Below, one piece after another: positions 43,179-53,991 of a stretch of DNA of 64,000 bases. The notes under the pieces are model-generated. The model searched no databases. It had not been told where the DNA came from and saw only the letters and a list, made by a program, of their open reading frames with translations. The stretch spans positions 363,574-427,573 of the forward strand of contig JACKBL010000006.1 of NCBI GenBank assembly GCA_020634515.1, in the 5' to 3' direction. This DNA is from Ardenticatenales bacterium. GTDB lineage: Bacteria; Chloroflexota; Anaerolineae; Promineifilales; Promineifilaceae. Made by a program: the position numbers and the translations under genes. Every line of letters begins with the position of its first letter. Within the stretch, counting starts at the first letter, position 1.

Positions 43179-45848
43179 ATGAAATCACGTCTTACCTGGT
43201 TGCTGCTGTTGGCGGCCCTGTTAGCCATCGTCGTTAGTGGCAGCGCTCTGGCCGTGCGGGCGGCCAATCCTGATCAAAGCAAGTATGAAAGCAAAGTGGA
43301 AGCCGACGTACTCAACGCCTTGGCCGAAGCAGGAGAAACGGACTTCTTCGTCTGGATGACGGAGCAGGCGGACCTCAGCCCGGCCGCCGGCCTGAGTACA
43401 AAAGAAGCGAAAGGGCAGTTTGTTTTTGACACCCTGCGCGAGACCGCGGAACGGACGCAAAAAGAGTTGCGCCAATACCTGGATAGCCAGGCCGTCAACT
43501 ATACGCCGTTCTACATTGCCAACAAAATCTACGTCGCTGCCGGCAATTCTGAAACCGTTCTGAGCATTGCCGCCCGCGCCGACGTAGCCCAAATCACGGC
43601 TAACCACGCTTTCCAACTGCAACCGCCCGTTGACCGCGCCCCCGCGCCCGATACCGTGGAAGCGATTGAACCCAACCTGACCTTCGTCCGCGCCGACGAA
43701 GTGTGGGACATGGGCTACGATGGCGAGGGCGTTGTCCTGGCCGGCAACGACACGGGTCTGGCCTGGAACGTGCCGGCAATCATCAATCATTATCGTGGCT
43801 GGAACGGCAGCAGCGCCGACCACAACTACAACTGGTGGGACGCTACCAACACCTATCCCACAGTCCCCAATGATGGTTTCGGCCACGGCACGCACACAGC
43901 CGGCACGATGGTCGGCGACGACGGCGCCGGCAACCAGATCGGTATGGCTCCGGGCGCAAAGACCATTCACTGCAAGAACATGACGGACGGCGGCTCCGGC
44001 ACGGACCTGACCTTCACCACCTGCTTCCAGTGGGACCTGGCTCCCTGGGACCTGAGCGGGGCCAACCCCAATCCGGCCATGGCCCCCGATGCCGTCACCA
44101 ATTCCTGGGGCTACTGGGGTGGCAACAATCCGGTGTTTGAGGACGAGATCGCCGCGCTGCAAGCTGCCGGCATCGCCATCGAAGTTTCCGCCGGCAATGA
44201 AGGCTCCGGCTGCGCCTCCCTGCGCTCCCCCGGCGACTACCTGCAAGTGATCACCACCGGCTCCGTCCAGCACAGCAGCGGCGTCCTCCCCGGCACGATC
44301 ACCGGCTTCAGCAGCCGCGGTCCCTCCGACCTTTATCCCAACGACTACTTCCCCGATGTGATGGCCCCCGGCGAAAACATCCGTTCCTCGGTCCCCGGTG
44401 GCACGTATGAAGCCTGGAGCGGCACCAGCATGGCCGGCCCGCACGTCACCGGTTTGATCGGCCTTATGTGGTCCGCCAGCCCCGCGCTGCGCGGCGACAT
44501 CGCCCAAACCTACGACGCCATCTACGACACGGCGGTCCGCCTCAGCGGACAAAACGGCTCCAACTGCGGCGGCGACTACGTCAATGGCCCGAACAACGAC
44601 TGGGGTTTTGGCACGATTGACTCTGTGGCGGCGGTGGAAGAAGCCATCCTGCGCGGCGGCCCCAACTTCACGCTGACGGCAACGCCCGCTTCCCGCACCA
44701 TTTGCGCCCCCAGCAATGCGCAGTACGCCATTGATCTGGGCCAGATTCTGGGTTACAACTATTCCGTGAATTTGAGCGCGACGGGCAATCCCGCGGGCAC
44801 GGTGGTTAACTTCACGCCGGGCGCGGTGGTGCCTCCGGGCAATGCCACATTCACGGTCGGCAACACGGGTGGGGCAAATGCCGGCAGCTACGACATCACC
44901 ATCACCGGAACCGGCACCGACCCCGAAGCAAAAACCCACAGCACCATGGTCAGCCTGAGCCTGTACAATGCCACACCGGGCGGGTCCACCGTCGTCTCCC
45001 CCATTGGCATTGATCAGCCGCTCGTGCCCATGTTCGAGTGGACCGCCGCCAACCAGGGGGCCGTCTACCTGCTGGTCGTGAAGAACATCAGCAGCGGCGC
45101 ACTCCGCTACGCCGTCACCTCCGACACCAGCTACACCTTCGCTACGCCGCTGGACCCGCTGGCGATCTACGCCTGGTCCGTGCGCCCCTACAACCCCTGC
45201 GGCATGGGCAGCTTCGCCCAGTTCGGCTTCTTCCGCACCCAGGACATCCCGCCCATCCTCGTGGTGGACGACGATGACAACGCCCCCGACGTGCGTGCCA
45301 CCTACACCGGCGCGCTGGATGCGTTGGGCCTCGGCTACGACGTGTGGGACACGGGCAACAGCGACAACGAGCCGGACGCCGCCTACCTGCAACAGTACGA
45401 AGTCGTCATCTGGTTCACGGGTGACGAGTTCGGCGGCGCGGCAGGTCCCGGTTCGGCGGGTGAATCCGCCCTGGCGACCTACCTGGACGCCGGCGGTTGC
45501 TTCCTCATCAGCAGCCAGGACTACGTCTGGGACCGCGGCGTGACGGGCTTCATGCAAAGCCACCTGGGCATTGCTTCCGCCACCAGCGACGTGAGCCAGA
45601 CGACCGTCACCGGCGCGGCCATCTACGCCGGCCTCGGCCCCTACACCCTGGCCTACCCCTTCACCAACTACAGCGACCTGCTGAACCCGGCGGGTGGCGC
45701 GGCCACGGGCTTCAATGGCAACCAGGGCAGCGCCGCCGTCGTCAGCGGCACGCACAAGGCCGTCTTCATGGGCTTCCCCTATGAGGCGATCCCCGCCGCC
45801 GGTCGTGGCCCGGTCATGGCCACCACGCTCGGTTGGTGCAACCAATAA
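43179..45848 (+). CDS. Secreted S8 serine peptidase 2 with C-terminal extension
   Basis: An 889-residue precursor. A signal peptide (residues 1-29) and propeptide lead to the catalytic domain with D191 in GNDTGLAWN, H236 in FGHGTHT and S417 in SGTSMAGPHVTG. After residue 500 come an Ig-like segment (FTLTATPASRTICAP), a fibronectin-like segment, and a domain beginning ILVVDDDDNAPDVR that resembles the glutamine-amidotransferase-like modules found in such peptidases. It aligns with peptidase 1 at 12405 over signal, prodomain and catalytic parts. An exoenzyme for protein scavenging is likely. Confidence 0.93.
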   Translation: MKSRLTWLLLLAALLAIVVSGSALAVRAANPDQSKYESKVEADVLNALAEAGETDFFVWMTEQADLSPAAGLSTKEAKGQFVFDTLRETAERTQKELRQYLDSQAVNYTPFYIANKIYVAAGNSETVLSIAARADVAQITANHAFQLQPPVDRAPAPDTVEAIEPNLTFVRADEVWDMGYDGEGVVLAGNDTGLAWNVPAIINHYRGWNGSSADHNYNWWDATNTYPTVPNDGFGHGTHTAGTMVGDDGAGNQIGMAPGAKTIHCKNMTDGGSGTDLTFTTCFQWDLAPWDLSGANPNPAMAPDAVTNSWGYWGGNNPVFEDEIAALQAAGIAIEVSAGNEGSGCASLRSPGDYLQVITTGSVQHSSGVLPGTITGFSSRGPSDLYPNDYFPDVMAPGENIRSSVPGGTYEAWSGTSMAGPHVTGLIGLMWSASPALRGDIAQTYDAIYDTAVRLSGQNGSNCGGDYVNGPNNDWGFGTIDSVAAVEEAILRGGPNFTLTATPASRTICAPSNAQYAIDLGQILGYNYSVNLSATGNPAGTVVNFTPGAVVPPGNATFTVGNTGGANAGSYDITITGTGTDPEAKTHSTMVSLSLYNATPGGSTVVSPIGIDQPLVPMFEWTAANQGAVYLLVVKNISSGALRYAVTSDTSYTFATPLDPLAIYAWSVRPYNPCGMGSFAQFGFFRTQDIPPILVVDDDDNAPDVRATYTGALDALGLGYDVWDTGNSDNEPDAAYLQQYEVVIWFTGDEFGGAAGPGSAGESALATYLDAGGCFLISSQDYVWDRGVTGFMQSHLGIASATSDVSQTTVTGAAIYAGLGPYTLAYPFTNYSDLLNPAGGAATGFNGNQGSAAVVSGTHKAVFMGFPYEAIPAAGRGPVMATTLGWCNQ

Positions 45849-45855
45849 CCAGGTT

Positions 45856-45890
45856 GAGATTGGTCCAATCTTGAAGATTGGACCAATCTT
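45856..45890. repeat. Palindromic repeat, family A, minimal form
   Basis: AGATTGGTCCAATCTT and AAGATTGGACCAATCTT form near-perfect arms. It lies eight bases after the peptidase stop and looks like a terminator without a T-run. Confidence 0.88.
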
Positions 45891-46003
45891 ACGATTCCCG
45901 CGCGACAACTCCGGCGCGAGTGGCATGGCAACCCACCTTGCCACTCGCGCCCTCCGTACTTCATACCTCATACCTCACACCTCATACCTCCAAAGGAACA
46001 CCC

Positions 46004-46465
46004 ATGGGCAACATTGACTGGGAAGGCTTTATCGAAAAGAAGATTCGGGAGGCGATGGAAAAGGGCGAGTTCAGCAATTTGCGCGGCGAGGGTCGTCCGT
46101 TTAGCGAGATGGAGGAGAATCCATTTGAGGACCCGGATCAGCGGCTGGCGTTTCATATGCTGAAGAGCAATGGGTTCACGCTGCCCTGGATTACGCGACG
46201 GCAGGAGATATTGACACAGGTGGAACGTGCCGGCATTCCCCTCCGTCGCAGTTGGGAAATCTACCAACACCGCATCCAGTTCCGCCCCAACGATGCCCAG
46301 GCGGAAGCCAACTGGCAGCGCGCCTACGCCCAATTCACGCAACGCCTGGCGGAAATCAATAAACAGATCGACGACTATAACCTGATGGTCCCCTCCGACG
46401 TGTTTCGCATGTTGCCCCTGTACCCGGAACGGGAACTTGCGCGACTGACCGCGCCGCATTCCTGA
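46004..46465 (+). CDS. DUF1992 (DnaJ-homologue C28-like) protein
   Basis: A 153-residue protein with the DUF1992 core: EGFIEKKIREAMEKGEFSNL, GEGRPF and ENPFEDP, followed by a helical C-terminal half. This domain occurs alone in bacteria and in eukaryotic DNAJC28; its activity is unknown. AAAGGAA lies eight bases before the ATG. Just upstream is a short TCATACCTCA tandem stretch. It heads a run of three small genes. Confidence 0.88.
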   Translation: MGNIDWEGFIEKKIREAMEKGEFSNLRGEGRPFSEMEENPFEDPDQRLAFHMLKSNGFTLPWITRRQEILTQVERAGIPLRRSWEIYQHRIQFRPNDAQAEANWQRAYAQFTQRLAEINKQIDDYNLMVPSDVFRMLPLYPERELARLTAPHS

Positions 46466-46481
46466 AAGGAGAAAATCCCTC

Positions 46482-46898
46482 ATGGCCGAGCTAAAGACCC
46501 AGAAAAACGACCAAAGCGTGGATGCCTTCCTGCAAACCGTGGCGGACGAACGAAAGCGGCAGGATTGCTATGATCTCCTGGCGCTGATGCAAGAGGTGAC
46601 GGGAGCAGAGCCGGTTATGTGGGGCAGCAGCATCATAGGCTTTGGCAGCTACCATTACAAATACGCCAGCGGGCGTGAAGGCGAATGGTTCCTCACCGGT
46701 TTCGCCCCGCGCAAACAGAACCTGACGCTCTATATCATGGCCGGATTTGACCAATATGGAGAATTGATGTCTAAGTTGGGCAAACATTCCACGGGTAAAT
46801 CTTGCCTGTACATCAAGCGGCTTGCGGACGTAGACCAAGACGTTCTGCGCCGATTAGTCGCGCTTTCGGCGGAACACGTCGCCCGTACCAACGCCTGA
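46482..46898 (+). CDS. DUF1801 domain protein
   Basis: A 138-residue protein with the family pattern: DQSVDAFLQTV, VMWGSSIIGFGSYHYKYASG, WFLTGFAPRKQNLTLYIM and CLYIKRLADVD. DUF1801 (YdhG-like) proteins have no settled function. It starts 16 bases after the DUF1992 gene with AAAGGAGA upstream, so the pair is cotranscribed. Confidence 0.9.
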   Translation: MAELKTQKNDQSVDAFLQTVADERKRQDCYDLLALMQEVTGAEPVMWGSSIIGFGSYHYKYASGREGEWFLTGFAPRKQNLTLYIMAGFDQYGELMSKLGKHSTGKSCLYIKRLADVDQDVLRRLVALSAEHVARTNA

Positions 46899-46939
46899 AC
46901 CCGGCATAACCCACCCCAATCCCGGAGGAGTTGCCTGAC

Positions 46940-47425
46940 ATGCCCGATCCCACCCAATTCCAGACATTGTTCGCTTATCACTGGCATACCACCGACCGCC
47001 TGATCACCTGCGCCACCCACCTGGACGAACAGGATTACCACGAAAATCCCGGCTACGGTCACGGCTCCATCCATGACCTGCTCTTCCACCTATTACGCAC
47101 CACTGTTGGTTGGCGGGGGGCGCTGGAAACGGGTAAGCAACTGGCTCCGTTGAACGCCGAAGATTACCCTTCCCTGGCCACGTTGCAAGCAGGAATGGCG
47201 CAAGAGCACGCCGCCTGGGATAATCTGCTGGCGCAGTGGGATGCCGCCGACCTGCAAGGCAAAATGGATTTGACGAACTGGCGGGGCGAGGTGGTAACTT
47301 TCACGCGCTGGCGCATTTTGCAGCACCTCATCCTGCATGGGATGCAGCACCACAGCGAACTGGCGCAACTGCTGACGAACAAAGGGCAATCGCCGGGCAA
47401 CCTGGACTTCATTTTCTTTGTCTAG
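46940..47425 (+). CDS. DinB/YfiT family protein
   Basis: A 161-residue four-helix protein with metal-ligand histidines in the expected places: FAYHWHTTDR, SIHDLLFHLLRT, and HLILHGMQHHSELAQLL. DinB-like proteins are often thiol-dependent metalloenzymes or damage-inducible proteins. The ATG follows GGAGGAG by nine bases and is preferred to the TTG three codons earlier. Confidence 0.87.
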   Translation: MPDPTQFQTLFAYHWHTTDRLITCATHLDEQDYHENPGYGHGSIHDLLFHLLRTTVGWRGALETGKQLAPLNAEDYPSLATLQAGMAQEHAAWDNLLAQWDAADLQGKMDLTNWRGEVVTFTRWRILQHLILHGMQHHSELAQLLTNKGQSPGNLDFIFFV

Positions 47426-47470
47426 GACCGGCGCTGAGATAAGCTGCAAACGGCTACCTTTCCTCCTCTG

Positions 47471-47519
47471 GAGATTGGACCCATAGAGAAAATTGGTCCA
47501 ATCTGGCTCAGCCGTTACC
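47471..47519. repeat. Palindromic repeat, family A, with GCCGTTACC tail
   Basis: AGATTGGACCC and TTGGTCCAATCT arms. The CTGGCTCAGCCGTTACC tail recurs at 53515-53531. Confidence 0.85.
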
Positions 47520-47523
47520 AGGA

Positions 47524-48400
47524 ATGAATCACACGATGCACCTAAATATGCCGGCACGACAAACCCTGACAACACTCCGTCACCTCATCCTGGACATGGA
47601 TGGCGTCCTGTGGCATGGCAACACGCCGATGGCCGGATTGGCTTCGTTCTTCACCGACATGCAGGCGTGCGGCATCGGCATCATGCTGGCGACCAACAAC
47701 GCCACCAAAACCGTGGCCGATTACGTCGCCCGGCTGGCCGGTTACGGCGTCAATGTCGCGCCGTCCGCCATCCTCACCTCCGCCGTCGCCACTGCCGGCC
47801 ACCTGCAAACGCGCTATCCCCCCCAGACGCCCATCTACGTGGTGGGCGAACGGGGGCTGCGCCAGATATTGCGGGATCACGGCTTCGTCGTCGTGAATGA
47901 GACGGCGGCGACCTCGCTGGAGGAGGAGTTGGCGGAGCAACCGGCGGCGGTCGTTGCCGGGCTGGACCGCGCGGTGACGTATCAACGGCTGGCGGCGGCG
48001 GCGCTGCACATCCGGCGCGGGGCGGCGTTTTTTGGCACAAACCCGGATGTGTCGCTGCCGACGGAGATAGGGGAAATGCCGGGCGCGGGGGCGATCCTGG
48101 CGGCGCTGCAAGCGACGACGGGGGTGACGCCCACTATCATTGGCAAACCGGGACCGATTATGTTCCAGGAGGCGCTGCGCCGCCTGGGGGGCGCGGCGGA
48201 GACGACGGCGATGGTGGGGGATCGGCTGGAGACGGATATTGTGGGGGGGAAGAATGCCGGCATTCACACCATCCTCGTCCTCAGCGGCATCACCAAACCT
48301 ACAGACCTGCCCGCCAGCCCTATCCAACCCGACTTCATCTTTGACGACATCAACGCACTGCGCCAGGCCATCCTGCGCGCCAAGAGCGCACAATCGCACC

Positions 48401-48411
<11 letters not shown>
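47524..48411 (+). CDS. HAD-superfamily IIA phosphatase (NagD/PGPase-like)
   Basis: A 295-residue protein with HAD motif I LILDMDGVLWHG, motif II LATNNATK, the NagD cap region, motif III lysine in IIGKPGPIMF, and motif IV MVGDRLETDIVGGKNAGI. Type IIA members dephosphorylate nucleotides, 4-nitrophenyl phosphate or phosphoglycolate. Its end overlaps the second rlmN by 11 bases, so the two are translationally coupled. Confidence 0.93.
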
Positions 48412-49504
<1,093 letters not shown>

Positions 49505-49507
<3 letters not shown>

Positions 49508-49540
49508 ATTGGTCCAATCTTGAAGATTGGACCAACCTCA
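49505..49540. repeat. Family A hairpin between convergent genes
   Basis: GATTGGTCCAATCTT and AAGATTGGACCAACC arms; likely shared terminator for rlmN 2 and the propeller gene. Confidence 0.85.
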
Positions 49541-49554
49541 GCAAGCTCATTTCA

Positions 49555-51204
49555 TCATGGCCCGGTGTTGACAACGGCGACGTCGGTGCAGACGGGGCCG
49601 TTGGGGGTTGTAAGGCGGGTGTAGATGGGGACGTTGCCGACCTGGGGGAAGTTGAAGCTGATGGTGTTTTGGTAGACGATGCCGGCAGGAAGCGACGCCG
49701 ACCACAAGGAAATCCAGTTACCCTGCACGCGGGCGTAGTTCTGCCAGGTGACGGCGGTGGGGCCGGTGTAAATGTCGTACGTGAGGGCAAGTTGCGCGCC
49801 GTTGTAGCTGGCCGTGAGGTCAAGCTGGCAGGGGCCGGGGGCGCTGCACTGCGTGGCCTGGCCGACAGCGCGCGGGGTGAGGACGGCGCTACTGGGACCG
49901 ACGGAAGCCGCTGTGTTTTGCACCAATGCGCTGCTGTTCACGCCGCCAACGGTGGTGTTCACGGTCATGGCGTTGGTCGTGGTGATGAGGGCGCAATCGC
50001 TCATCAGGCCCTGGGCGTCCAGTTTCAGCAGCCAGGCATCCCCCATACCCGCGCCAAAGGAGGTGGAACTGCCGGCAATTCCCACCCCATCACTCAACTC
50101 CCGCACCGAAAAAGCAATTTCGTCCCCCGCGCCGCCATAGCCGCGCTGCCAGACCACGTCCCCCGCTTGCGTCAGCTTCAGCAGCCAGAAATCCTTGCCC
50201 CCGCCGCCAAACGAAGCCGTCTCCCCGGCGACCAGATAGCCGCCATCGCCGGTGCGCGCCAACGCGCGGGCCACATCCGCGCCGGCCCCACCGTACCGCT
50301 TCTGCCAATTCACGCTCCCATTTGCCGCCAGCTTCATCACCCAAAAATCGGCATTGCCGCTGAAAGAAGACGTCTCGCCCGCCAGCGTCACGCCGCCGTC
50401 GTCCGTGGCCTTCACCGCCCACCCCAGGTCATCCCCCGCGCCGCCAAACGTCTTCTGCCATTGGACCACGCCATTGGCATCCAGCTTCACGGCCCACACG
50501 TCCCAGTTGCCGGCGCCAAAGGAACTGGTGTAGCCGACGAAGACGAAGCCGCCATCCGTTGTCTGCGCCACGCCGCGGGCAATGTCCCAACCACTCTGAC
50601 CGTAGACGGTCTGCCAGAGAACGTTGCCGCCACTGTCCAGGCGGACGACCCAGGCATCCCGATTACCCGCGCCAAACGAGGTCGTCTCGCCGACGATGAT
50701 GAAGCCGAGGTCGGCGGTTTCCTGAATGGCGAAGGCGTGGTTGTGCTGCGTGCCGCCGTAGGTCGTTTGCCACATGAGTGAGCCATCTGCGTGCAGGCGG
50801 ATCACCCAGTAATCGTGGATGCCCACGCCGAAGCTGCCGCTGGTTCCCACAACGGCCAGACCGCCATCGCCCGTTTGTTGCAAGGCGTTGGCGTATTCGT
50901 CAATGACGCCGCCAAACGTCTCGCTCCAGGTGACGGTTCCGGCGGTGTTCACTTTGTATACCCAGGCATCGGAGCCGGAGACGCCAAAGGAGGAGGTGGT
51001 CCCGGCCACGGCCAGGCCACCATCGCCGGTCTGCCAGATGTCGTTGGCGACGTCGTCCAGGGTTCCACCGTAGGTGCTGGCCCATTGGCCGCCCGTTTGC
51101 GGGGCGGCGGGAGCGATTGCCGGCGGGGCGGCGGCGTGGGTGGCCAGGGTGAAGGTGAGGAGGCCGGCAAGGAGCAAGAGGGGAAGGGTGAGGCGGCGAA
51201 TCAT
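49555..51204 (-). CDS. Secreted seven-repeat beta-propeller protein
   Basis: A 549-residue protein with a signal peptide (residues 1-25). From about residue 38 come exactly seven repeats of about 52 residues, each reading roughly YGG..DD.A....TGDGG..VAG.T.SFG.G..D.W..KL...G.V.WQ. Seven units imply a closed seven-bladed propeller. The last 160 residues form a beta-rich tail that would sit near the cell surface or be secreted. No enzyme motif is seen; ligand unknown. The start follows AAAGGAACC. Confidence 0.85.
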   Translation of the reverse strand: MIRRLTLPLLLLAGLLTFTLATHAAAPPAIAPAAPQTGGQWASTYGGTLDDVANDIWQTGDGGLAVAGTTSSFGVSGSDAWVYKVNTAGTVTWSETFGGVIDEYANALQQTGDGGLAVVGTSGSFGVGIHDYWVIRLHADGSLMWQTTYGGTQHNHAFAIQETADLGFIIVGETTSFGAGNRDAWVVRLDSGGNVLWQTVYGQSGWDIARGVAQTTDGGFVFVGYTSSFGAGNWDVWAVKLDANGVVQWQKTFGGAGDDLGWAVKATDDGGVTLAGETSSFSGNADFWVMKLAANGSVNWQKRYGGAGADVARALARTGDGGYLVAGETASFGGGGKDFWLLKLTQAGDVVWQRGYGGAGDEIAFSVRELSDGVGIAGSSTSFGAGMGDAWLLKLDAQGLMSDCALITTTNAMTVNTTVGGVNSSALVQNTAASVGPSSAVLTPRAVGQATQCSAPGPCQLDLTASYNGAQLALTYDIYTGPTAVTWQNYARVQGNWISLWSASLPAGIVYQNTISFNFPQVGNVPIYTRLTTPNGPVCTDVAVVNTGP

Positions 51205-51265
51205 AGCGGGTTCCTTTTGGTGATAGCGGGGCATGCGGTTGAAAAATGGGGGGCGGTGGAGCGGA

Positions 51266-53212
51266 TTATGCCGGCATCACCGCCTCCGGCATAAACTGGG
51301 TCTCATACAACGACGTATAGAGGCCATTGCGCGCCAAAAGCTCCTCGTGCGTGCCCTGTTCCACCAGCCGCCCCTTGTCAACCACCAGGATCACATCGGC
51401 GGCCAAAATCGTGGAAAGCCGGTGAGCAATCACCAGACTGGTGCGCCCCTTCATCACCCGATGCAATGCCTCTTGTATCAAGGCTTCCGAGAGCGAATCC
51501 AGGTGCGACGTGGCCTCGTCCAAAACCAGAATGCGCGGATTCTTCAAAATGACGCGAGCAATGGCAATGCGCTGGCGCTCGCCGCCACTGAGGCGATAGC
51601 CCCGCTCCCCCACCACCGTGTCATAGCCGTCCGGCAGACTGGCGACGAAGTCGTGGATATTGGCCGCTTTGGCCGCGGCCACCATCTCCATATCCGTGGC
51701 ATCGGGGCGGGCGTAGAGCAGGTTGGCGCGGATAGTGTCATAAAACAGGTAGGTCTCCTGCGTGACCATGCCGATGTTGTCGGACAACGAGGACAGCGTG
51801 AGGGATTTCACGTCCTGACCATCAAGGCAGACGCGCCCGGTCGTGGGGTCATAGAGGCGGGGGATCAGGTAGGTGATCGTGGTTTTGCCCGCGCCGCTCG
51901 GCCCCACCAGTGCCGCCAACTGTCCGGGGGAGATGGAGAAGTTGAGATCCGTCAGTGCCCAGCGGGGTGATGCCGGCATTTCCTCTTTCTCCCCATCCGC
52001 CCCATTTTCCCGCTGCTTGCCCCGCTTCAGGTGTGCCGCGCTGCCGCCCCAGGTAAAGCGGGCAATTTCCGCCAACCCCACGGCCTTGTCTTCATTGGCC
52101 TGATAGCTGAAGGTGACATCCTCGAAGCGGATACGCCCTTCCACGTCTTGCAAGGCGACGGCGTCCGGCGCTTCGTCGATCTCCACCGGGATGTCCAACG
52201 CCTCAAACACGCGCTCAAAGCTGACCATACTTTGCGCGAATTCGACGGGAGCATTGGTGAGGGCCATCAGAGGACCGTAGAGGCGGGTGAGGTAGTTGCT
52301 AAAGGCAACTATCGTGCCGATGGTGAAGGCGTCGCGCAAGACGAGGTAGCCGCCAACCCAAAAGACGACGGCGGTTCCGATGGCGCTGACAACGCCGAGG
52401 GCCAGCATGAACCATTGGCTGGTCACGGCTGATAGCACGCCAACGTTACGGACATTGCCGGCATGTTCGCTAAACCGACCCATCTCATGCCCCTGCCGCC
52501 CGAACAGCTTCACCAGCAGCGCCCCGCTGATATTCAACGTCTCATTCATGACGTTGTTCATCTCCGCGTTGTATTCCATCGACTTGCGGCGCAAATCACG
52601 CAGGCGACGGCCCACCCGTCGCGCCGGAAAGAGGAACAGCGGCAGAATGACCAGCCCCAACAGCGTCAGCCGCCATTCGAGCGCAATCATCACCGCCAGC
52701 GTCGTCACCAGGGCGATAATGTTGGAGATAATGCTCACCAACGTGCCCGTGACCGCGCTTTGCGCCCCGATCACATCGTTGTTCAGGCGGGACATCAGCT
52801 CGCCCGTGCGCGTCTGCGTGAAGAAGCGCAGCGACATGCGCTGCATGTGTCCGTAGGTTGCCCGCCGCAAATCGTAAATAATGCCCTCGCCCACCTGCGA
52901 CTGCGTGCGCCGCTGGAAAACGCCAATGATGCCGTTGAGCAAGGGAATGGCGATCATACCCAGCGCCAGCCAGTTCAGGCGGCGAAAATCCTTGTTCGGC
53001 AGGGCGTTGTCAATCAGATCGCGGAAGAGCAGAGGGGAAACGAGCGAGAGCGCGGAAATCAGCAATATCGTGAGCAGGAGGAGGGCGACTTTGCGGCGAT
53101 AGGGGTGAGCAAATCCCCAGACGCGCAGCAGCAGTGCCCGCGATACCCGCGGTCGGTCCTGTTTTTCGTCATGGCTGATGAAAGCCCACCAGCCGCCGCC
53201 ATGAAAGCCCAT
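51266..53212 (-). CDS. ABC exporter half-transporter (MsbA/MDR type)
   Basis: A 648-residue protein fusing six membrane helices (about residues 40-330) to an ATPase domain with Walker A GPSGAGKTT, Q-loop VTQETYLF, signature RLSGGERQRIAIA and Walker B ILVLDEATSHLDS. It should work as a homodimer exporting lipid or drug-like molecules. A charged insert of about 45 residues lies between the beta-strand FEDVTFSYQ and the rest of the ATPase; it contains a TGCCGGCA octamer and may be a late insertion. Confidence 0.93.
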   Translation of the reverse strand: MGFHGGGWWAFISHDEKQDRPRVSRALLLRVWGFAHPYRRKVALLLLTILLISALSLVSPLLFRDLIDNALPNKDFRRLNWLALGMIAIPLLNGIIGVFQRRTQSQVGEGIIYDLRRATYGHMQRMSLRFFTQTRTGELMSRLNNDVIGAQSAVTGTLVSIISNIIALVTTLAVMIALEWRLTLLGLVILPLFLFPARRVGRRLRDLRRKSMEYNAEMNNVMNETLNISGALLVKLFGRQGHEMGRFSEHAGNVRNVGVLSAVTSQWFMLALGVVSAIGTAVVFWVGGYLVLRDAFTIGTIVAFSNYLTRLYGPLMALTNAPVEFAQSMVSFERVFEALDIPVEIDEAPDAVALQDVEGRIRFEDVTFSYQANEDKAVGLAEIARFTWGGSAAHLKRGKQRENGADGEKEEMPASPRWALTDLNFSISPGQLAALVGPSGAGKTTITYLIPRLYDPTTGRVCLDGQDVKSLTLSSLSDNIGMVTQETYLFYDTIRANLLYARPDATDMEMVAAAKAANIHDFVASLPDGYDTVVGERGYRLSGGERQRIAIARVILKNPRILVLDEATSHLDSLSEALIQEALHRVMKGRTSLVIAHRLSTILAADVILVVDKGRLVEQGTHEELLARNGLYTSLYETQFMPEAVMPA

Positions 53213-53228
53213 AATGTTCTCGTCTTTC

Positions 53229-53337
53229 AGATTGGTTCATTCTTGACTACTGAAAAAAGGCCAAAAACCGGGTTTTTACACATGAACCACTCTGGTAATT
53301 TCGGCCGGACACTCGAAAAACCCGGTTTTTTCAGTGT
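53229..53337. repeat. Half family A element followed by a CTGAAAAAA...TTTTTTCAG inverted repeat
   Basis: AGATTGGTTCATTCTT is followed by AAAAACCGGGTTTTT and, after 35 bases, AAAAACCCGGTTTTTTCAG. The long arms would form a strong hairpin upstream of the exporter gene. Confidence 0.75.
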
Positions 53338-53456
53338 GGGAGTCGTCGCACAGCTTGAAGCAATTGTAGACGGAAATGATTCCTCCGCAACCTGGAAGAA
53401 TGGGCAGCTCCCCGGCAAACGGCCAGCTTCAAACCATCAAACGTCGTAACGACTAA

Positions 53457-53531
53457 AGATTGGCCCCATTTCATGCGCTCAATGGCCATTTTCACCGGAG
53501 AAAATGGGTCCAATCTGGCTTCGCCGTTACC
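53457..53531. repeat. Family A repeat, long form
   Basis: AGATTGGCCCCATTT and AAATGGGTCCAATCT arms enclose a nested hairpin (TGGCCATTTTCACCGGAGAA). The long form matches the tandem pair at 56002-56159. Confidence 0.85.
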
Positions 53532-53547
53532 AAACGTCAATTATCCA

Positions 53548-53988
53548 TCACCCACTCAACTCTATTTTCAACTGCACGTTGCCGATCATGACGACGTCGC
53601 CGGCGGAAATGACCGTAGCGCCGGTGACGGGCAGGTTGTTGAGGCGGGTTCCGTTGCGGCTGCCCAGGTCTTCCAGCCACCATTGCTGGCCGCGCAGGGT
53701 GATGAGGGCGTGTTCGCTGGAAGCGTAATTGTCCCGCAGGACGATGGTGTTGTTGGGGGAGCGGCCCAGGCTGGTGATGGGCAGGAGGGGAAAGAGGGTG
53801 TCGCGTGCCGGCATTTCTTCCAAACTCCCCACAACCCGCAAATACCCATATCGCCGTTGGCGGTCGCTCATTGTCGTCTCCACCACCCGCATATCCTGAT
53901 AAACAATCCAGGCGATTCCCCCCAGAAAGGCCAGCAGGAGCAATGCCCCCAACAACCGCAGCGCGAACAACACCACCAACAAGTCCAT
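53548..53988 (-). CDS. Membrane-anchored FHA-domain protein
   Basis: A 146-residue protein. One membrane helix (LLVVLFALRLLGALLLLAFL at residues 3-22) is followed by an FHA domain: TSLGRSPNNTIVLRD, SSEHALITLRG and DLGSRNGTRLN. FHA domains bind phosphothreonine. It starts three bases after the FhaA-like gene, the classic arrangement of the FhaA-FhaB pair in cell-wall kinase clusters. Confidence 0.9.
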   Translation of the reverse strand: MDLLVVLFALRLLGALLLLAFLGGIAWIVYQDMRVVETTMSDRQRRYGYLRVVGSLEEMPARDTLFPLLPITSLGRSPNNTIVLRDNYASSEHALITLRGQQWWLEDLGSRNGTRLNNLPVTGATVISAGDVVMIGNVQLKIELSG

Positions 53989-53991
53989 AAC

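Noticed and set aside
43221..45971. 916-codon minus-strand open frame
   Set aside because: Antisense shadow of the S8 peptidase, whose catalytic triad and signal peptide are clear.
47524..48400. Longer RlmN 2 reading frame from 48140
   Set aside because: It runs through the HAD gene in another frame; the ATG at 48401 gives the normal RlmN N-terminus.
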